Source: Morinoia aosen (Eukaryota; Arthropoda; Malacostraca; Amphipoda; Talitridae). From it: DNA of 64,000 nucleotides. Of the stretch, positions 1-11,169 are shown one piece after another; the first letter of the stretch is position 1, and each line of letters begins with the position of its first letter. The translations under genes were made by a program, and so were the position numbers. The notes beneath the pieces are model-generated. The model was not told where the DNA came from. It saw nothing but the letters and a program-made list of their open reading frames with translations, and did no database searches. The stretch spans positions 42,242,075-42,306,074 of the forward strand of contig CM059564.1 of the NCBI GenBank assembly GCA_030386875.1. Direction: 5' to 3'.

Positions 1-390
1 ACTTTGTGTTTGTAAGGAATGCTGTTTTCATCCAAGCACTGGGCTGTAGTTCTACCAATTAAATTCAAAACTCATGCCAAATATGTGATGAGCTATAAAA
101 AATATAAGATTTTTAACCACTTGAACACAAACCGGTGATCAAACAAAGGAACAAAATAAGAATCAACAATTTAGTAAAAATATTTTATTAATACGAAGAA
201 AAAATCTTGAGGCAAGTAAAAATTCAAACCGTGCAGTAAGTATACTGAACTCCATAAAAATATTTAAATGCATTTCTGTAGCTACAAAATGAGGGAAAGC
301 AAGCGGCAGAGTTGGCTGTTGTTATAGCTGTGCGAGCGCTGCAGGCGTGTACGCCTAACTGTCGTGCAGGCAGCTGCGGTGTGGCGCCTT
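1..390. other. AT-rich non-coding flank
   Basis: AT-rich sequence with frequent stops in every frame. I see no gene, RNA or repeat here up to the start of the first tandem array. Confidence 0.6.
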
Positions 391-394
391 ACTC

Positions 395-985
395 GTGTAC
401 TGTGCTGTGTACTGCCTGTATGTACTGTGTACTGCCTGTATGTACTGTGTACTGCTTGTATGTACTGTGTACTGCTTGTATGTACTGTGTACTGCTTGTA
501 TGTACTGTGTACTGCTTGTATGTACTGTGTACTGCTTGTATGTACTGTGTACTGCTTGTATGTACTGTGTACTGCTTGTATGTACTGTGTACTGCTTGTA
601 TGTACTGTGTACTGCTTGTATGTACTGTGTACTGCTTGTATGTACTGTGTACTGCTTGTATGTACTGTGTACTGCTTGTATGTACTGTGTACTGCTTGTA
701 TGTACTGTGTACTGCTTGTATGTACTGTGTACTGCTTGTATGTACTGTGTACTGCTTGTATGTACTGTGTATTGCCTGTCTTTACTGTACTGTGTACTGC
801 TTGTATGTACTGTGTACTGCTTGTATGTACTGTGTACTGCTTGTATGTACTGTGTACTGCTTGTATGTACTGTGTTGCTTGGATGTACTGTGTACTGCTT
901 GGATGTACTGCCTGTCTGTACTGTGTACTGCACCAGTACACTGCCTATCTGTACTGTGTACAGCATCAGCTCTGTGTACCATGTA
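395..985. repeat. 20-bp minisatellite
   Basis: Tandem array of the unit tgtactgtgtactgcttgta. The block 421-780 holds 18 near-identical units in exact 20-bp register. After a phase break near 776-790 four more regular units follow, then the array decays through gctt/ggatg and caccag variants to about 985. The unit and its complement contain no stop codon and the length is not a multiple of 3, so all six frames stay open and the same 20-residue period appears in each. The open frames of 219-262 codons here are by-products and not genes. The plus strand is T/G-rich. Confidence 0.97.
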
Positions 986-989
986 CAGT

Positions 990-1815
990 ACCTGTGTTGT
1001 ATACCGCACCAGCACAACCTGTCCTGTTCTGCACAGCCAGTTAGTGCCGTTACAGATTCGTGCAAGTTTGATGACTCTGTCGAAGGGCGACATCGAATAG
1101 TAAGGTAATTAGACGCAATCCGCTGCATAATCTAGTTGAGTTGACCTCGCTCAATTTAAATTGTGTTCCACGGGCTGACATTGTACATGCGAAAAAATAC
1201 AACATATAAAGAGATACTGCAACATTAGTGTAAAAACAAAGAATTTCTAGAAGTCTTCACGACGTGGTGGCAATGAAGACATTTTAGCTCTTGTCCCTGA
1301 GAAGTGCTCAAGATATTTTGAATTAAAGAGATTACAAAGAGGTGTTGCACAGAATATTTGGGAAACGATTTTTTAAGTAAATGAAAACGATCGACGAGAA
1401 GTTTGGTGAGATTTCAGTTAGAATTTAGTTAATTACGTTCATCAGTGTATGGTGTCACACTCTATCCCGCATGATCATAGGCAAGGGTTCATCATAAATT
1501 CCAGCAGAAAAAAAATTAAAAAGGCAAACGTTATACACGCACATTACGAATTTTTAGAAAACTATCCATTATAAGGAATACTTAAACTTGTACATCTATT
1601 TACCTGAACTATCAGGTCAACCTTAGACGAACACAACCACTTACTACACGTACACAAATACTGTACGGAAGCAAAAAAATTGTAGCTGTCGAACAGTCCG
1701 CTTATCAGGAGCCAATGAGCGATGCGCTGGTGAAGAAGCGCGGTCGTCGGTCAAGGATGCTCCGCCCCTCTGAGGTGACCTAGTTGCGTGCTGCCGCTTC
1801 TGCTGCCTGCGGCTG
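990..1815. other. spacer between two minisatellites
   Basis: About 0.8 kb of AT-rich DNA. The only long frames are extensions of the neighbouring arrays. No RNA gene or transposon end recognised. Confidence 0.5.
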
Positions 1816-1820
1816 TGGCT

Positions 1821-2905
1821 CCGGTGTGCACCGTGTGTTGCAGTGCCGGTGTGCACCGTGTGTTGCAGTGCCGGTGTGCACCGTGTGTTGCAGTGGGCCG
1901 GTGTGCACCGTGTGTTGCAGTGCCGGTGTGCACCGTGTGTTGCAGTGCCGGTGTGCACCGTGTGTTGCAGTGCCGGTGTGCACCGTGTGTTGCAGTGCCG
2001 GTGTGCACCGTGTGTTGCAGTGCCGGTGTGCACCGTGTGTTGCAGTGCCGGTGTGCACCGTGTGTTGCAGTGCCGGTGTGCACCGTGTGTTGCAGTGCCG
2101 GTGTGCACCGTGTGTTGCAGTGCCGGTGTGCACCGTGTGTTGCAGTGCCGGTGTGCACCATGTGTTGCAGCGCCGGTGTGCACCGTGTGTTGCAGTGCCG
2201 GTGTGCAAGGTGTGTTGCAGTGCCGGTGTGCACCGTGTGTTGCAGCGCCGGTGTGCACCGTGTGTTGCAGTGCCGGTGTGCACCGTGTGTTGCAGCGCCG
2301 GTGTGCACCGTGTGTTGCAGTGCCGGTGTGCACCGTGTGTTGCAGTGCCGGTGTGCACCGTGTGTTGCAGTGCCGGTGTGCACCGTGTGTTGCAGTGCCG
2401 GTGTGCACCGTGTGTTGCAGTGCCGGTGTGCACCGTGTGTTGCAGTGCCGGTGTGCACCGTGTGTTGCAGTGCCGGTGTGCACCGTGTGTTGCAGTGCCG
2501 GTGTGCACCGTGTTTTGCAGTGCCGGTGTGCACCGTGTGTTGCAGTGCCGGTGTGCACCGTGTGTTGCAGCGCCGGTGTGCACCGTGTGTTGCAGTGCCG
2601 GTGTGCACCATGTGTTGCAGTGCCGGTGTGCACCGTGTGTTGCAGCGCCGGTGTGCACCGTGTGTTGCAGTGCCGGTGTGCACCGTGTGTTGCAGTGCCG
2701 GTGTGCACCGTGTGTTGCAGTGCCGGTGTGCACCGTGTGTTGCAGTGCCGGTGTGCACCGTGTGTTGCAGTGCCGGTGTGCACCGTGTGTTGCAGTGCCG
2801 GTGTGCACCGTGTGTTGCAGTGCCGGTGTGCACCGTGTGTTGCAGTGCCGGTGTGCACCGTGTGTTGCAGTGCCGGTGTGCACCGTGTGTTGCAGTGCCG
2901 GTGTG
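1821..2905. repeat. 25-bp GC-rich minisatellite, about 43 units
   Basis: The distance from the first ccggtgtgcaccgtg at 1821 to the last at 2898 is 1077 bp, equal to 43 units of 25 bp plus one 2-bp insertion (extra gg near 1895). The unit contains ggtgtgcacc, an inverted repeat of GGTG/CACC around TG, and two CpGs. Variants: cagcg for cagtg in about five units, caccatg for caccgtg near 2158 and 2606, caaggtg near 2207, and tgttttgc near 2512. The unit has no stop on either strand, giving overlapping open frames of 365-404 codons, which I do not call as genes. GC content is far above the flanks. Confidence 0.97.
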
Positions 2906-2911
2906 TACCAT

Positions 2912-3320
2912 ATTCTATTTGTTATACATTGGAAAGATGAGGCATGAAAAAACTCTTTGAATTTCAATTTTATCCAGCAATGTTACGCTTTTCAAAAATT
3001 GTAGTCTTGGTAAGACTGCGTATTAAAAAATATAGCTCAATAAATTATGATTCAGCTCCAGCGTGAAAATGTTGGATTTCAAATATGAAATTGAGAATTT
3101 AAATACGTGCGATTTTCAAATCAGTAAACCTCACCAAACGTAATAAATAAAATTTGCCATAAACAACGCTGTAAAAATTATGAACCAATCCGTATAGAGC
3201 GGCATTTCGTTATCCCTAATAATATTTCCAATTTAAATACTACCCAGGAGAAAAAGACTAACACTCGGAGTCTCCGTCTAGTAAAGTGGAATTGAACCGC
3301 AATCAAGTCATGGCGTACAC
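2912..3320. other. AT-rich spacer
   Basis: No gene, RNA or repeat recognised between the 25-bp array and the first MITE. Confidence 0.5.
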
Positions 3321-3550
3321 TTAACACATTCATTGCGGTATGACCCACCGGTGGGTCGTAGTTAGGTTTTTCCTGCTGCGAAACGTTCCATCGATGGGTC
3401 GTTTTGAAAAATTCTAACAACCTTTCTAAATTAATGGTATTTAACAGGCCCAGTTGATGTTTGATATTTACAAATTTGCTTATCACTTTTGACTTTAAAT
3501 TCAAGTTGAATATTGAACTTCTGTTTAACCCATCGCAACTAACGTGTTAA
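3321..3550. mobile_element. TTAA-flanked palindrome MITE, subfamily 1
   Basis: A 230-bp element bounded by TTAA on both sides. The left end reads TTAA-CACATTCATTGCGGTATG; the right end read in reverse is TTAA-CACGTTAGTTGCGATGGG, giving imperfect terminal inverted repeats of about 18 bp. A perfect 16-bp palindrome GACCCACCGGTGGGTC lies 18 bp inside the left TIR start. The copy at 16246-16474 is its inverted relative over its full length. TTAA target use is characteristic of the piggyBac superfamily; assignment to it is inference, since no transposase is present. Confidence 0.82.
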
Positions 3551-3849
3551 GATGCCTCTAACACTGTGGCTCAACACACTTCCAGAGGAACGTAACGTAT
3601 GGCCTAGAATACGTACACAGCAACACAGTTCTGTGGCAAGTGCGCCAGTTCAATTTGAACACAGATTCCAAAAGGAAGGAGGTGCAAAGATGTGCACAGG
3701 CTATCAAAGAACAAGGGTTCAGAAGCCCCCAAGGTGACGAAAAAGCAATGCGGAGAGGATGATGTCTGACGCCAAAGAGTCTTTCGCAGCAACAAGGGGT
3801 GTGAGATAGTGTTGCTCAACAGCATCGAACAAAACCACATCAGGCAAAC

Positions 3850-4145
3850 AGAGTCACATGGAGTGAGCAGTGCCATTTGAAGCGCCACGGTCAGTAACCA
3901 GCACCACACGAAGTGTAACAGGAAGCAAACAATGCCACATGAAGAAAGCAGAGACACAGAAAGCAAACACTGCCAAATAAAGCAAGCAGAGACATAGAAA
4001 GCAAGCAGAGACATGAAAAGCAAACAGTACCAAATAAAGCAAGCATGGCCAGGTGAAGCATGAAGAACCACATGAAGCAAGCACTTCATCGGGCTTCATC
4101 ATGCCCGATGAAGCACGCAGTGCAACAGGAAGCAGAGCGGAGAGA
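3850..4145. repeat. degenerate purine-rich ~19-20 bp tandem repeat
   Basis: Repeated strings such as aaagcaagcagagacat and gaagcaaacagtgccac run through this interval with substitutions and small length changes, giving leucine/cysteine/phenylalanine-rich frames on the minus strand (for example 3604-4089). This looks like a decayed minisatellite and not a membrane protein gene. Confidence 0.7.
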
Positions 4146-4149
4146 AGCT

Positions 4150-6950
4150 CACCAGCACCAGCACCAGCAGGAGCGAACAGTGAAGCCGTCTCAAGATGGA
4201 TCACTGATAGGCGCGCACAAGCCTATTGAGGGCGGCTGATCCTGAGCAGATCTACCTATTCTGGCGTCGCAACGCGCAAATACCGCCATTTATCGCAGCT
4301 TTCCAATGGCAACAATACACCTCCAATGAGTAAACGATCCCACTATACATTACGGTGCTCAATCGACTACGAAACGATATGGGCGGCCGAACGAAGTGCT
4401 CCTGCAGGGATTCTTTTTGAGCTCATGAATCAAAGGAATGGCAGGTGCACAAAAGTGAAATAAAAGTGTGATAAAGCACGCAAGGCAAGCACAAAGATTC
4501 GCGGGGATTGCTTTGTTGGCCGCTGTGTTTATTTTCGATGGACCAACGAACGGTAGGCTACTCCGAGAGAAGATTGCTCTCCTTCTCGAATAAGCGCATG
4601 GGAGAGTGCAATAGCAAATTTATTGCATTTTTATGCTCCGGCAACGTTGCTTTCCTCCCAATGAATGAGAACTCTATCTACAATCCCAAACCAATAAACC
4701 TTTCTAAAAATAAAACGTTTTAGAAAAAACGATAATAAAAAATGCACGATGAAAAACAATAGTAGACTCGTAATTCGAGCATTTTTTAACGAAATTTTTA
4801 TTCAGTTGCAAAGATAAATATTTTAAGGTGATAGGATGCATCAGTACAAGACAGCAGAACAATAGCGCAGTGAATGAAACAATTCCGATTTTGTTACGTT
4901 TTAGCAGAAAACGAACAATGAACATAAGATAACCAAGTTTCCTATAAAACTGAACACTTTGAGACACTTACTTCACTTCAAACATCAGGAGCTTTGGGCT
5001 CACAATCGCTGTAAAAAGTTGAAAAGCGCCGCTCCATTGAGCTTTGTCATCGTACCTGGAATAGAGAAAATAGGAATTAGTAACACATCCAAAAACAATG
5101 GCTGTCTTTCAGACCTGAGTTAGAAACGCATTCGAAAACAAGGGCTGATTTCAGATTTGTAAGATCATCAATGATTCACTGGTCTGGAAAAAAATTTCGA
5201 GCCCTGACACCATTTCTGCTAATTCTTATGTAAAATGCCATTCTGAATCTCAATATAACCACAGGTTTCCCTCACCACACTCTGTTTCCAGGGGACCCCC
5301 TCATTTTCAACACTTTTCAATAAGGATTATTTTAGCCGGAAAGAATAATAAATGATAAATGTAAATATAGAATAATAAATGAAAAAAATAATAGATAAAT
5401 AAGAGAAGTACCTTCATTTGGCGCTTGCTTTCCTTTTGTACTTTGAGGTAGAAGTTTCTATACCAAAAAAAGTAGTACTCTGCCAACACAACTCGCATTC
5501 CACTTCCTAGCAAATTTTTTCCCGAACTTAGTGATGTCTTGGTGGAACTGTTGTCCGTGTTTAGCCGAACCTGCTCATTATTTTTCAAGAAAGAACTCCA
5601 AGTGGGAGTGAAGGAAATGCACTTCAATAAAAATGTTACACCCCATGGCCTTGTGCGCTGACGGCAATAGTATTGCGAGACAAACACTTTTGCTCTCCCC
5701 TAAAAAGTTCTCACACAAGTTTTGGAATACTAGCCAAGCTCGTTTTCTTTTCGATTCAAGTGTTCAATAAACGTCGAATCATGGTAAAGTTCTCCAATCT
5801 GGGAGTCCGCGAAAATTATAGAAAAGTAGCTCCCCGAAATGGTGGATGATGAGGGGAAACGAGGATCACATGCCTATTCAAGCGGTCATTTTACATATGA
5901 ATCAGCGGCAGGAATGGTGTCAAGGCCGATTTTTATGTATACCAGTGCAGTCGTTCCACAATCGTTAGTCAGCAATTTCAAGATGCCAGCCAGCCAGCCC
6001 TGTTGATCGCATGTCAGTTCTATTATTCCAACTCCTCACACGTCAGAGTAGAGCTGCACCCATCCCGAGAACTAGACTTGAAGAGTAGCAAGTTTTTCCA
6101 CAGGCGGCTCTATAATGCGTCTCCCGTTTTGTTCGACCGGTGTGATTGTCCTCAATTCTTCCTCAGACAGAGAGCAGCACTCAGCAACTTTATGATCAAC
6201 GCATTGTGTGGTATGTTCCTAATTAACTGCACAAGATGACAGCCGTCTCAAAGTTTATATACATGGTATTTACCTTATCTTCATTCATGACAAATATTTG
6301 TTTGCCGGCAGCGACATCTTTACACGCATGCCGTTCCTCCACTACTGCTTTTACGATTGCGCGTAGTTCTTCTGTAATAAACTTTTAGTCTTCTTCATCC
6401 CGAAGAAAGAATGCCAATTTAAAGATCAATGACTTTTTCCTTACATCCAGTCCTTTTCCTTACATGTGAGATGCACCGAGTTCAATATCAACAGAGTACG
6501 CAAGGAACCAGTAATTCCTAATAATTCATCACACAAAATTTTCATCACACTAGCATAGTTCATCGCTGTAATTCGCACAAAAATAAACCCGATAAGTGCA
6601 TAAAATTCAGCACATGTAATTCAAAGTAAGCTGTAGATGTTCCGTGCCCGCACGCCAATATCAGGTCAGGAGTTTTCCTCACTTATCAGAGACCATCGCC
6701 GCCAAATTAGGCTAAATAACTCGGGCCAATCCCCTCGACCATGGCAAAGTTGACCAAAATTTGAGGATTGAAGTCGAGGCGGAGGTCTGAGGCACGCCTC
6801 AGCATGGGTCTCACGTTTCTGCGAGGGCTCATCGCTCCCTGGAGGCCTCATTTTATTTACCAATCAGTGGGATTATGTTGCGGGCAGCGGGCCGGGCGAG
6901 GGGGAGGAGGAGCGCTAGGACAGCGCTGATAACGCGCCGCTAATCAGAAG
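4150..6950. other. unannotated AT-rich stretch
   Basis: No recognisable gene. The longest frame is 126 codons on the minus strand (5307-5687); its phenylalanine/tyrosine/isoleucine-rich tail comes from an AT-rich low-complexity patch at 5340-5400. A weak series of catcaca/ttcatc strings occurs at 6505-6625. Confidence 0.4.
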
Positions 6951-6954
6951 GCTC

Positions 6955-7190
6955 CACGAATACGAACAAGACTAGACAAATGCAAAAATAACTAAACGAA
7001 TATACGGAAATAACTACACAGATACCAATATAACTACAGGGATACGAAAAGAACCAGACAAATTCGAAAAGAACAAGATGAATACAACAACTATACAAAT
7101 ACGAAAATAACCAAACACAAACTAAAATAACCAAACAAATACAAAGAAAACGAGACAAATACAAAGAGAACTAGAAAAATACTCGGAAGA
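6955..7190. repeat. degenerate ~18-bp A-rich tandem repeat
   Basis: Series of variants of acaaatacgaaaataacc running up to the next array. Translation of the minus strand gives repetitive hydrophobic peptides, which I attribute to the repeat. Confidence 0.7.
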
Positions 7191-7199
7191 CTCGACTTG

Positions 7200-7340
7200 T
7201 AAGGAGATGACACTATAAAATGGAAGGAGACGCAATAAAAAGTCAGCAGACGCGATAAAAAGAAGGAGATGCGATAAAAAGAAGGAGATGCGATAAAAAG
7301 AAGGAGATGCGATAAAAAGAAGGAGATACGATAAGAGGGA
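7200..7340. repeat. 19-bp minisatellite
   Basis: Unit gaaggagatgcgataaaaa. Perfect units start at 7262, 7281 and 7300, with variant units on either side (gaaggagacgcaataaaaa, cagcagacgcgataaaaa, gaaggagatacgataagag). Confidence 0.93.
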
Positions 7341-7359
7341 AGAAAACTCAATTACTTCA

Positions 7360-7485
7360 CAAAAAAGTTTAACTAATAAAAAGAAAGCTCGCCCAATAAA
7401 AAGAAACTTCGCCTAATAAGAAGAAAGCTCTCCTAATAAAAAAGGATGCTCGCCTAATATAGAGCAGACTCTACTAATAAGGAGC
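7360..7485. repeat. degenerate ~22-24 bp tandem repeat
   Basis: Variants of taataaaaagaaagctcgcc recur five to six times directly after the 19-bp array, so three unrelated arrays lie back to back between 6955 and 7485. Confidence 0.75.
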
Positions 7486-7489
7486 GTTT

Positions 7490-8535
7490 GTTAATGAAGC
7501 TCTCTCACGGAAAGCAATGCTGGCCGATCAACCGTAGACAAAAAGGAAAGTGGTAAACTTTGCCTCCTTCCAAGCCTCTCGCAACGAACTTAGTTCTCCT
7601 GTTATGACGCGGTAAGTGCAGTTATGAGAACAAAGGGAAACAACTGGCCAAAAAACGAGTCTCAAAAATTTTAGAGCTTTAAGTCTGAGCAACTGAACTG
7701 ACGGCTCGTTAGCCATCACTTTTCCGAGGTTAATAAACAGTCAAAAATGAGAAATAACGGAGGATCATTAACTTCATCACGTGTTTCTCCAAACTGCAGC
7801 TGACCTGGGAGCGAACGATGAAATGGAAAACTCACCGAAGATTTTCTCCCGATATCTGTTCAGAAAAATGAAAAAGGAGTAATTGTACGCGTAAAAATGG
7901 GATGAACCTAATGGAAGCGAATCTGAGTACGGAAGATTTTTAATCGAAGATAGACTATAATGACAGGCAGCGAAGCTCATAAGACTTACTTTATAAGGAC
8001 TAGCAACATCCGGCCTGCTCGTTCCAATATCAAAGAAGGGAGGTCGTCTTAGACAATGTCGCCGGAGTGAGACAGGATGGAGTGCGCAGCTTAGAGTCTG
8101 CTGTATAGTATGTGTGCTATTTTAATAAGGCAAGATTCCCTCTGGTGAGATCTTATGGAAATATTGAAAGGCTGTATTATAACCGATAAAACCTAATAGA
8201 ATAATTGCAAGGCTGCAATAAAACTGGTACGAGCTTATGGAAATAATGCAAAACAGTTTTATACATTGGTAAGACCATTTATAAGATGGTGAAAGAAAAG
8301 CGCTTAAAAAACGGGCACAGTGTTGTCAAAAATAGGAAGCGATTAATCTGTTTTAAACAACTTATTTACCACAAGTGATATATTAAGTTAATTGTTTTTT
8401 AAGGCCATTACGTACAATGAACACATTTGAATCTAGCAATATGTAGGCCCAAATAAGTCAGCCACTTTTAGGGCATCCGATCATCAAAGGTAATATTTAT
8501 AAGGTGCAGGGCTGGTCTAAAGTTAAGGCTTATTT
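7490..8535. other. unannotated stretch before the 29-bp array
   Basis: No gene or RNA recognised. A loose pair containing cttatggaaata occurs near 8152 and 8234. Confidence 0.4.
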
Positions 8536-8536
8536 T

Positions 8537-9785
8537 GCAGGAGTTCACCAATAGGCCTGGCACTTGCAGAAGTTCATCAATAGGCCTGGCACTTGCAGAA
8601 GTTCATCAATAGGCCTGGCACTTGCAGCAGTTCATCAATAGGCCTGGCACTTGCAGCAGTTCATCAATAGGCCTGGCACTTGCAGCAGTTCATCAATAGG
8701 CCTGGCACTTGCAGAAGTTCATCAATAGGCCTGGCACTTGCAGAAGTTCATCAATAGGCCTGGCACTTGCAGAAGTTCATCAATAGGCCTGGCACTTGCA
8801 GAAGTTCATCAATAGGCCTGGCACTTGCAGCAGTTCATCAATAGGCCTGGCACTTGCAGCAGTTCATCAATAGGCCTGGCACTTGCAGCAGTTCATCAAT
8901 AGGCCTGGCACTTGCAGAAGTTCATCAATAGGCCTGGCACTTGCAGAAGTTCATCAATAGGCCTGGCACTTGCAGAAGTTCATCAATAGGCCTGGCACTT
9001 GCAGAAGTTCATCAATAGGCCTGGCACTTGCAGCAGTTCATCAATAGGCCTGGCACTTGCAGCAGTTCATCAATAGGCCTGGCACTTGCAGGAGTTCATC
9101 TATAGGCCTGAGACTTGCAGCAGTTCATCAATAGGCCTGGCACTTGCAGGAGTTCATCAATAGGCCTGGGACTTGCAGGAGTTCATCAATAGGCCTGGTA
9201 CTTGCAGGAGTTCATCAATAGGCCTGGCACTTGCAGCAGTTCATCAATAGGCCTGGCACTTGCAGCAGTTCATCAATAGGCCTGGCACTTGCAGCAGTTC
9301 ATCAATAGGCCTGGCACTTGCAGCAGTTCATCAATAGGCCTGGCACTTGCAGCAGTTCATCAATAGGCCTGGCACTTGCAGCAGTTCATCAATAGGCCTG
9401 GCACTTGCAGGAGTTCATCAATAGGCCTGGTACTTGCAGGAGTTCATCAATAAGCCTGGCACTTGCAGGAGTTCATCAATAGGCCTGGCACTTTTAGAAG
9501 TTCATCAATAGGCCTGGCACTTGCAGAAGTTCATCAATAAGCCTGACACTTGCAAGAGTTCATCAACAGGCCTGGCACTTTGCAAGAGTTCATCAACAGG
9601 CCTGACACTTGTAGGAGTTTATCAATAGGCTTGACTCTTGTAGGAACTTCATCAATAGGCCTGGCACTCGCGAGATTTCATCAAAGATCGAGTATTTGCA
9701 GGAGTTCATCAACAGGCTTGACACTTGCAGGAGTTCATCAATAGGATCGACACTTGCAGGAGTTCATCAACAGGCCTGGCACGTA
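8537..9785. repeat. 29-bp minisatellite, about 43 units
   Basis: Each unit contains gttcatcaataggcctggca followed by cttgcag and one variable position (gcagAag, gcagCag or gcagGag). The variable base follows AACCCAA twice in units 2-8 and 9-15, then AACC before changing to G-rich units, so there is a seven-unit (203-bp) higher-order period. Units 36-43 (from about 9550) are strongly diverged with single-base indels, marking the decayed edge. A frame at 9550-9974 crosses the decayed edge and is not considered a gene. Confidence 0.97.
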
Positions 9786-9799
9786 CGGCATGCGTGGAC

Positions 9800-10515
9800 C
9801 TCAGGAGCAATTATGCCACCAACCCTTGAGTGCCGCCAAGTCCACTCAGATGTGCGGGGAAAAAAGCTTCTCGTGTGCAGCTTCATGGGGCTAAAGTCAA
9901 CTGCAATACTTCACCGACTGTGGTGCAATCATGCAAAGATCATGTTCTTTCTTTACATGGTACGATCATGCTAATATGATGAATGAATTATGGTAATATT
10001 AGAATATTACATGCAAAATAAACCAACGATGTTCATGTATGGAAATATTAAAAATACTCGAGCTAGAGTTTGCGTAACACAATCCTCAGAAATCTCAGTG
10101 AAATGTATAAACTAAAAATAAAAAATAAGGCTAACTGCGCAGCAAAAACATGTGAATGCTGCCGCTCTAGTATTATGGAATTATAAAAAAATCCCTGCAA
10201 GGAGAACACTACAGCAAACTGCACCGCGTTCTTTCGTAAGGATTCAATTACACGGATTTATTTCCTTTGAGACGGTGTATAAAATCTTCTCATGGTCCAC
10301 AAACCCAATTCCACAGGTTTGCGTCCCTGATTCCTGCCATTTTGAGTTTAAATTTTCTGCTCGTCGCGCCTTTTAAGGAAAACAAGAAGTGAACCACAAT
10401 TGAGTTCAAGTGTTGATGCAAAAACAACCCTCATGCTTCCCCATGGCGCCACCCAGGCAAGTTAAAATCGCACGTATGTTGAAGTGCGAAGACACGTTAC
10501 AGGTGTGTGTGCATG
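9800..10515. other. unannotated stretch
   Basis: No gene or repeat recognised. Short frames (64-92 codons) at 9696-9974 and 10152-10376 have no recognisable motif. Confidence 0.4.
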
Positions 10516-10565
10516 GTAGCAGATGTTGTGTGGACAGCAGCTGTTGCAACGCCATCACCTGCTGC

Positions 10566-10609
<44 letters not shown>

Positions 10610-11160
10610 AGAAAGTTTTAGCCTCCCTTAACTGCACGACAAAGATGTTCTAAGAGAGGAAGGAGGAAGGCACCATTTAGTATGGAGTTGAGGGAACGCG
10701 AAATCTATGCACAAGGTGCACAGAAACAGGAAGCTAAGAAAGAAGTTCATGAAACGAGAAAAAGTTGAAGAAGAAAGTAGTAAGTGTTGAAAAACAGGAC
10801 AGCAGTGAACCGAAAAAAGATGGTCCGTAACAAAACAAAAACCTATTCTATTTCAACAAAAAGGAAGCCTACCTAACCTTTAGCTCAGGCCCTCACATAG
10901 TCCCCATGGGAGCGCTAATTCCCATAGATACAATACTTGTATCCCCCTGAGGGGATCACCTGCTGCGGTGAGAACAGCTGTTGCATGAATTTGGGATCTG
11001 TTACACGAATATGACATCTGTTACATTGCAAAAGTAAATTAGCTATTACGTGAGTACAGCAGCTGTTCCGAGAGCATTATAGCTCATACAACAACAGCTG
11101 ATGCGTTACGCGTTGATTTGCAGCCAGACTATAAGAAGCGGAGAGGTCGACAGATGTTGT
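10516..11160. repeat. E-box-rich degenerate repeat, split by Rep-A
   Basis: Variants of acagctgttgca/acatctgttaca recur on both sides of the Rep-A insertion. CANNTG motifs are at 10520 (CAGATG), 10538 (CAGCTG), 10556 and its target-site duplicate 10957 (CACCTG), 10975 (CAGCTG), 11015 (CATCTG), 11060 (CAGCTG), 11095 (CAGCTG) and 11151 (CAGATG). Removing the insertion leaves about 250 bp with eight motifs. It may be a decayed tandem repeat or a homotypic bHLH-site cluster; sequence alone does not decide. Confidence 0.5.
10567..10954 (-). mobile_element. Rep-A retroelement copy with (TTA)n tail
   Basis: Flanked by a perfect 13-bp target-site duplication atcacctgctgcg (10554-10566 and 10955-10967). 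The low-coordinate end is a pure TTA microsatellite of about 14 units, the tail of a minus-strand element. The body runs from tagcctccc through ggaggaaggcaccatttag and gaaccgaaaaaagatgg to gatacaatacttgtatc and ccccctgagggg. Full 5' end present. No coding capacity is evident; the family type is a short, LINE-mobilised (SINE-like) element by inference. Confidence 0.9.
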
Positions 11161-11169
11161 ACTTCGACC

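Noticed and set aside
282..1128. Frames of 219-262 codons over the 20-bp array
   Set aside because: Same artefact: all six frames are open because the unit has no stop on either strand.
1644..2967. Open frames of 365-404 codons as cysteine- or histidine-rich protein genes
   Set aside because: They are produced by a stop-free 25-bp unit; at least two frames on each strand stay open with the same repeated peptide, so there is no sign of coding selection.
3604..4204. Leu/Cys/Phe-rich minus frames resembling membrane proteins
   Set aside because: Composition follows from a degenerate purine-rich tandem repeat on the plus strand, and three frames overlap.
8537..9785. 29-bp repeats suggesting a CRISPR array
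   Set aside because: Units are directly adjacent with no unique spacers, and the sequence context is eukaryotic.
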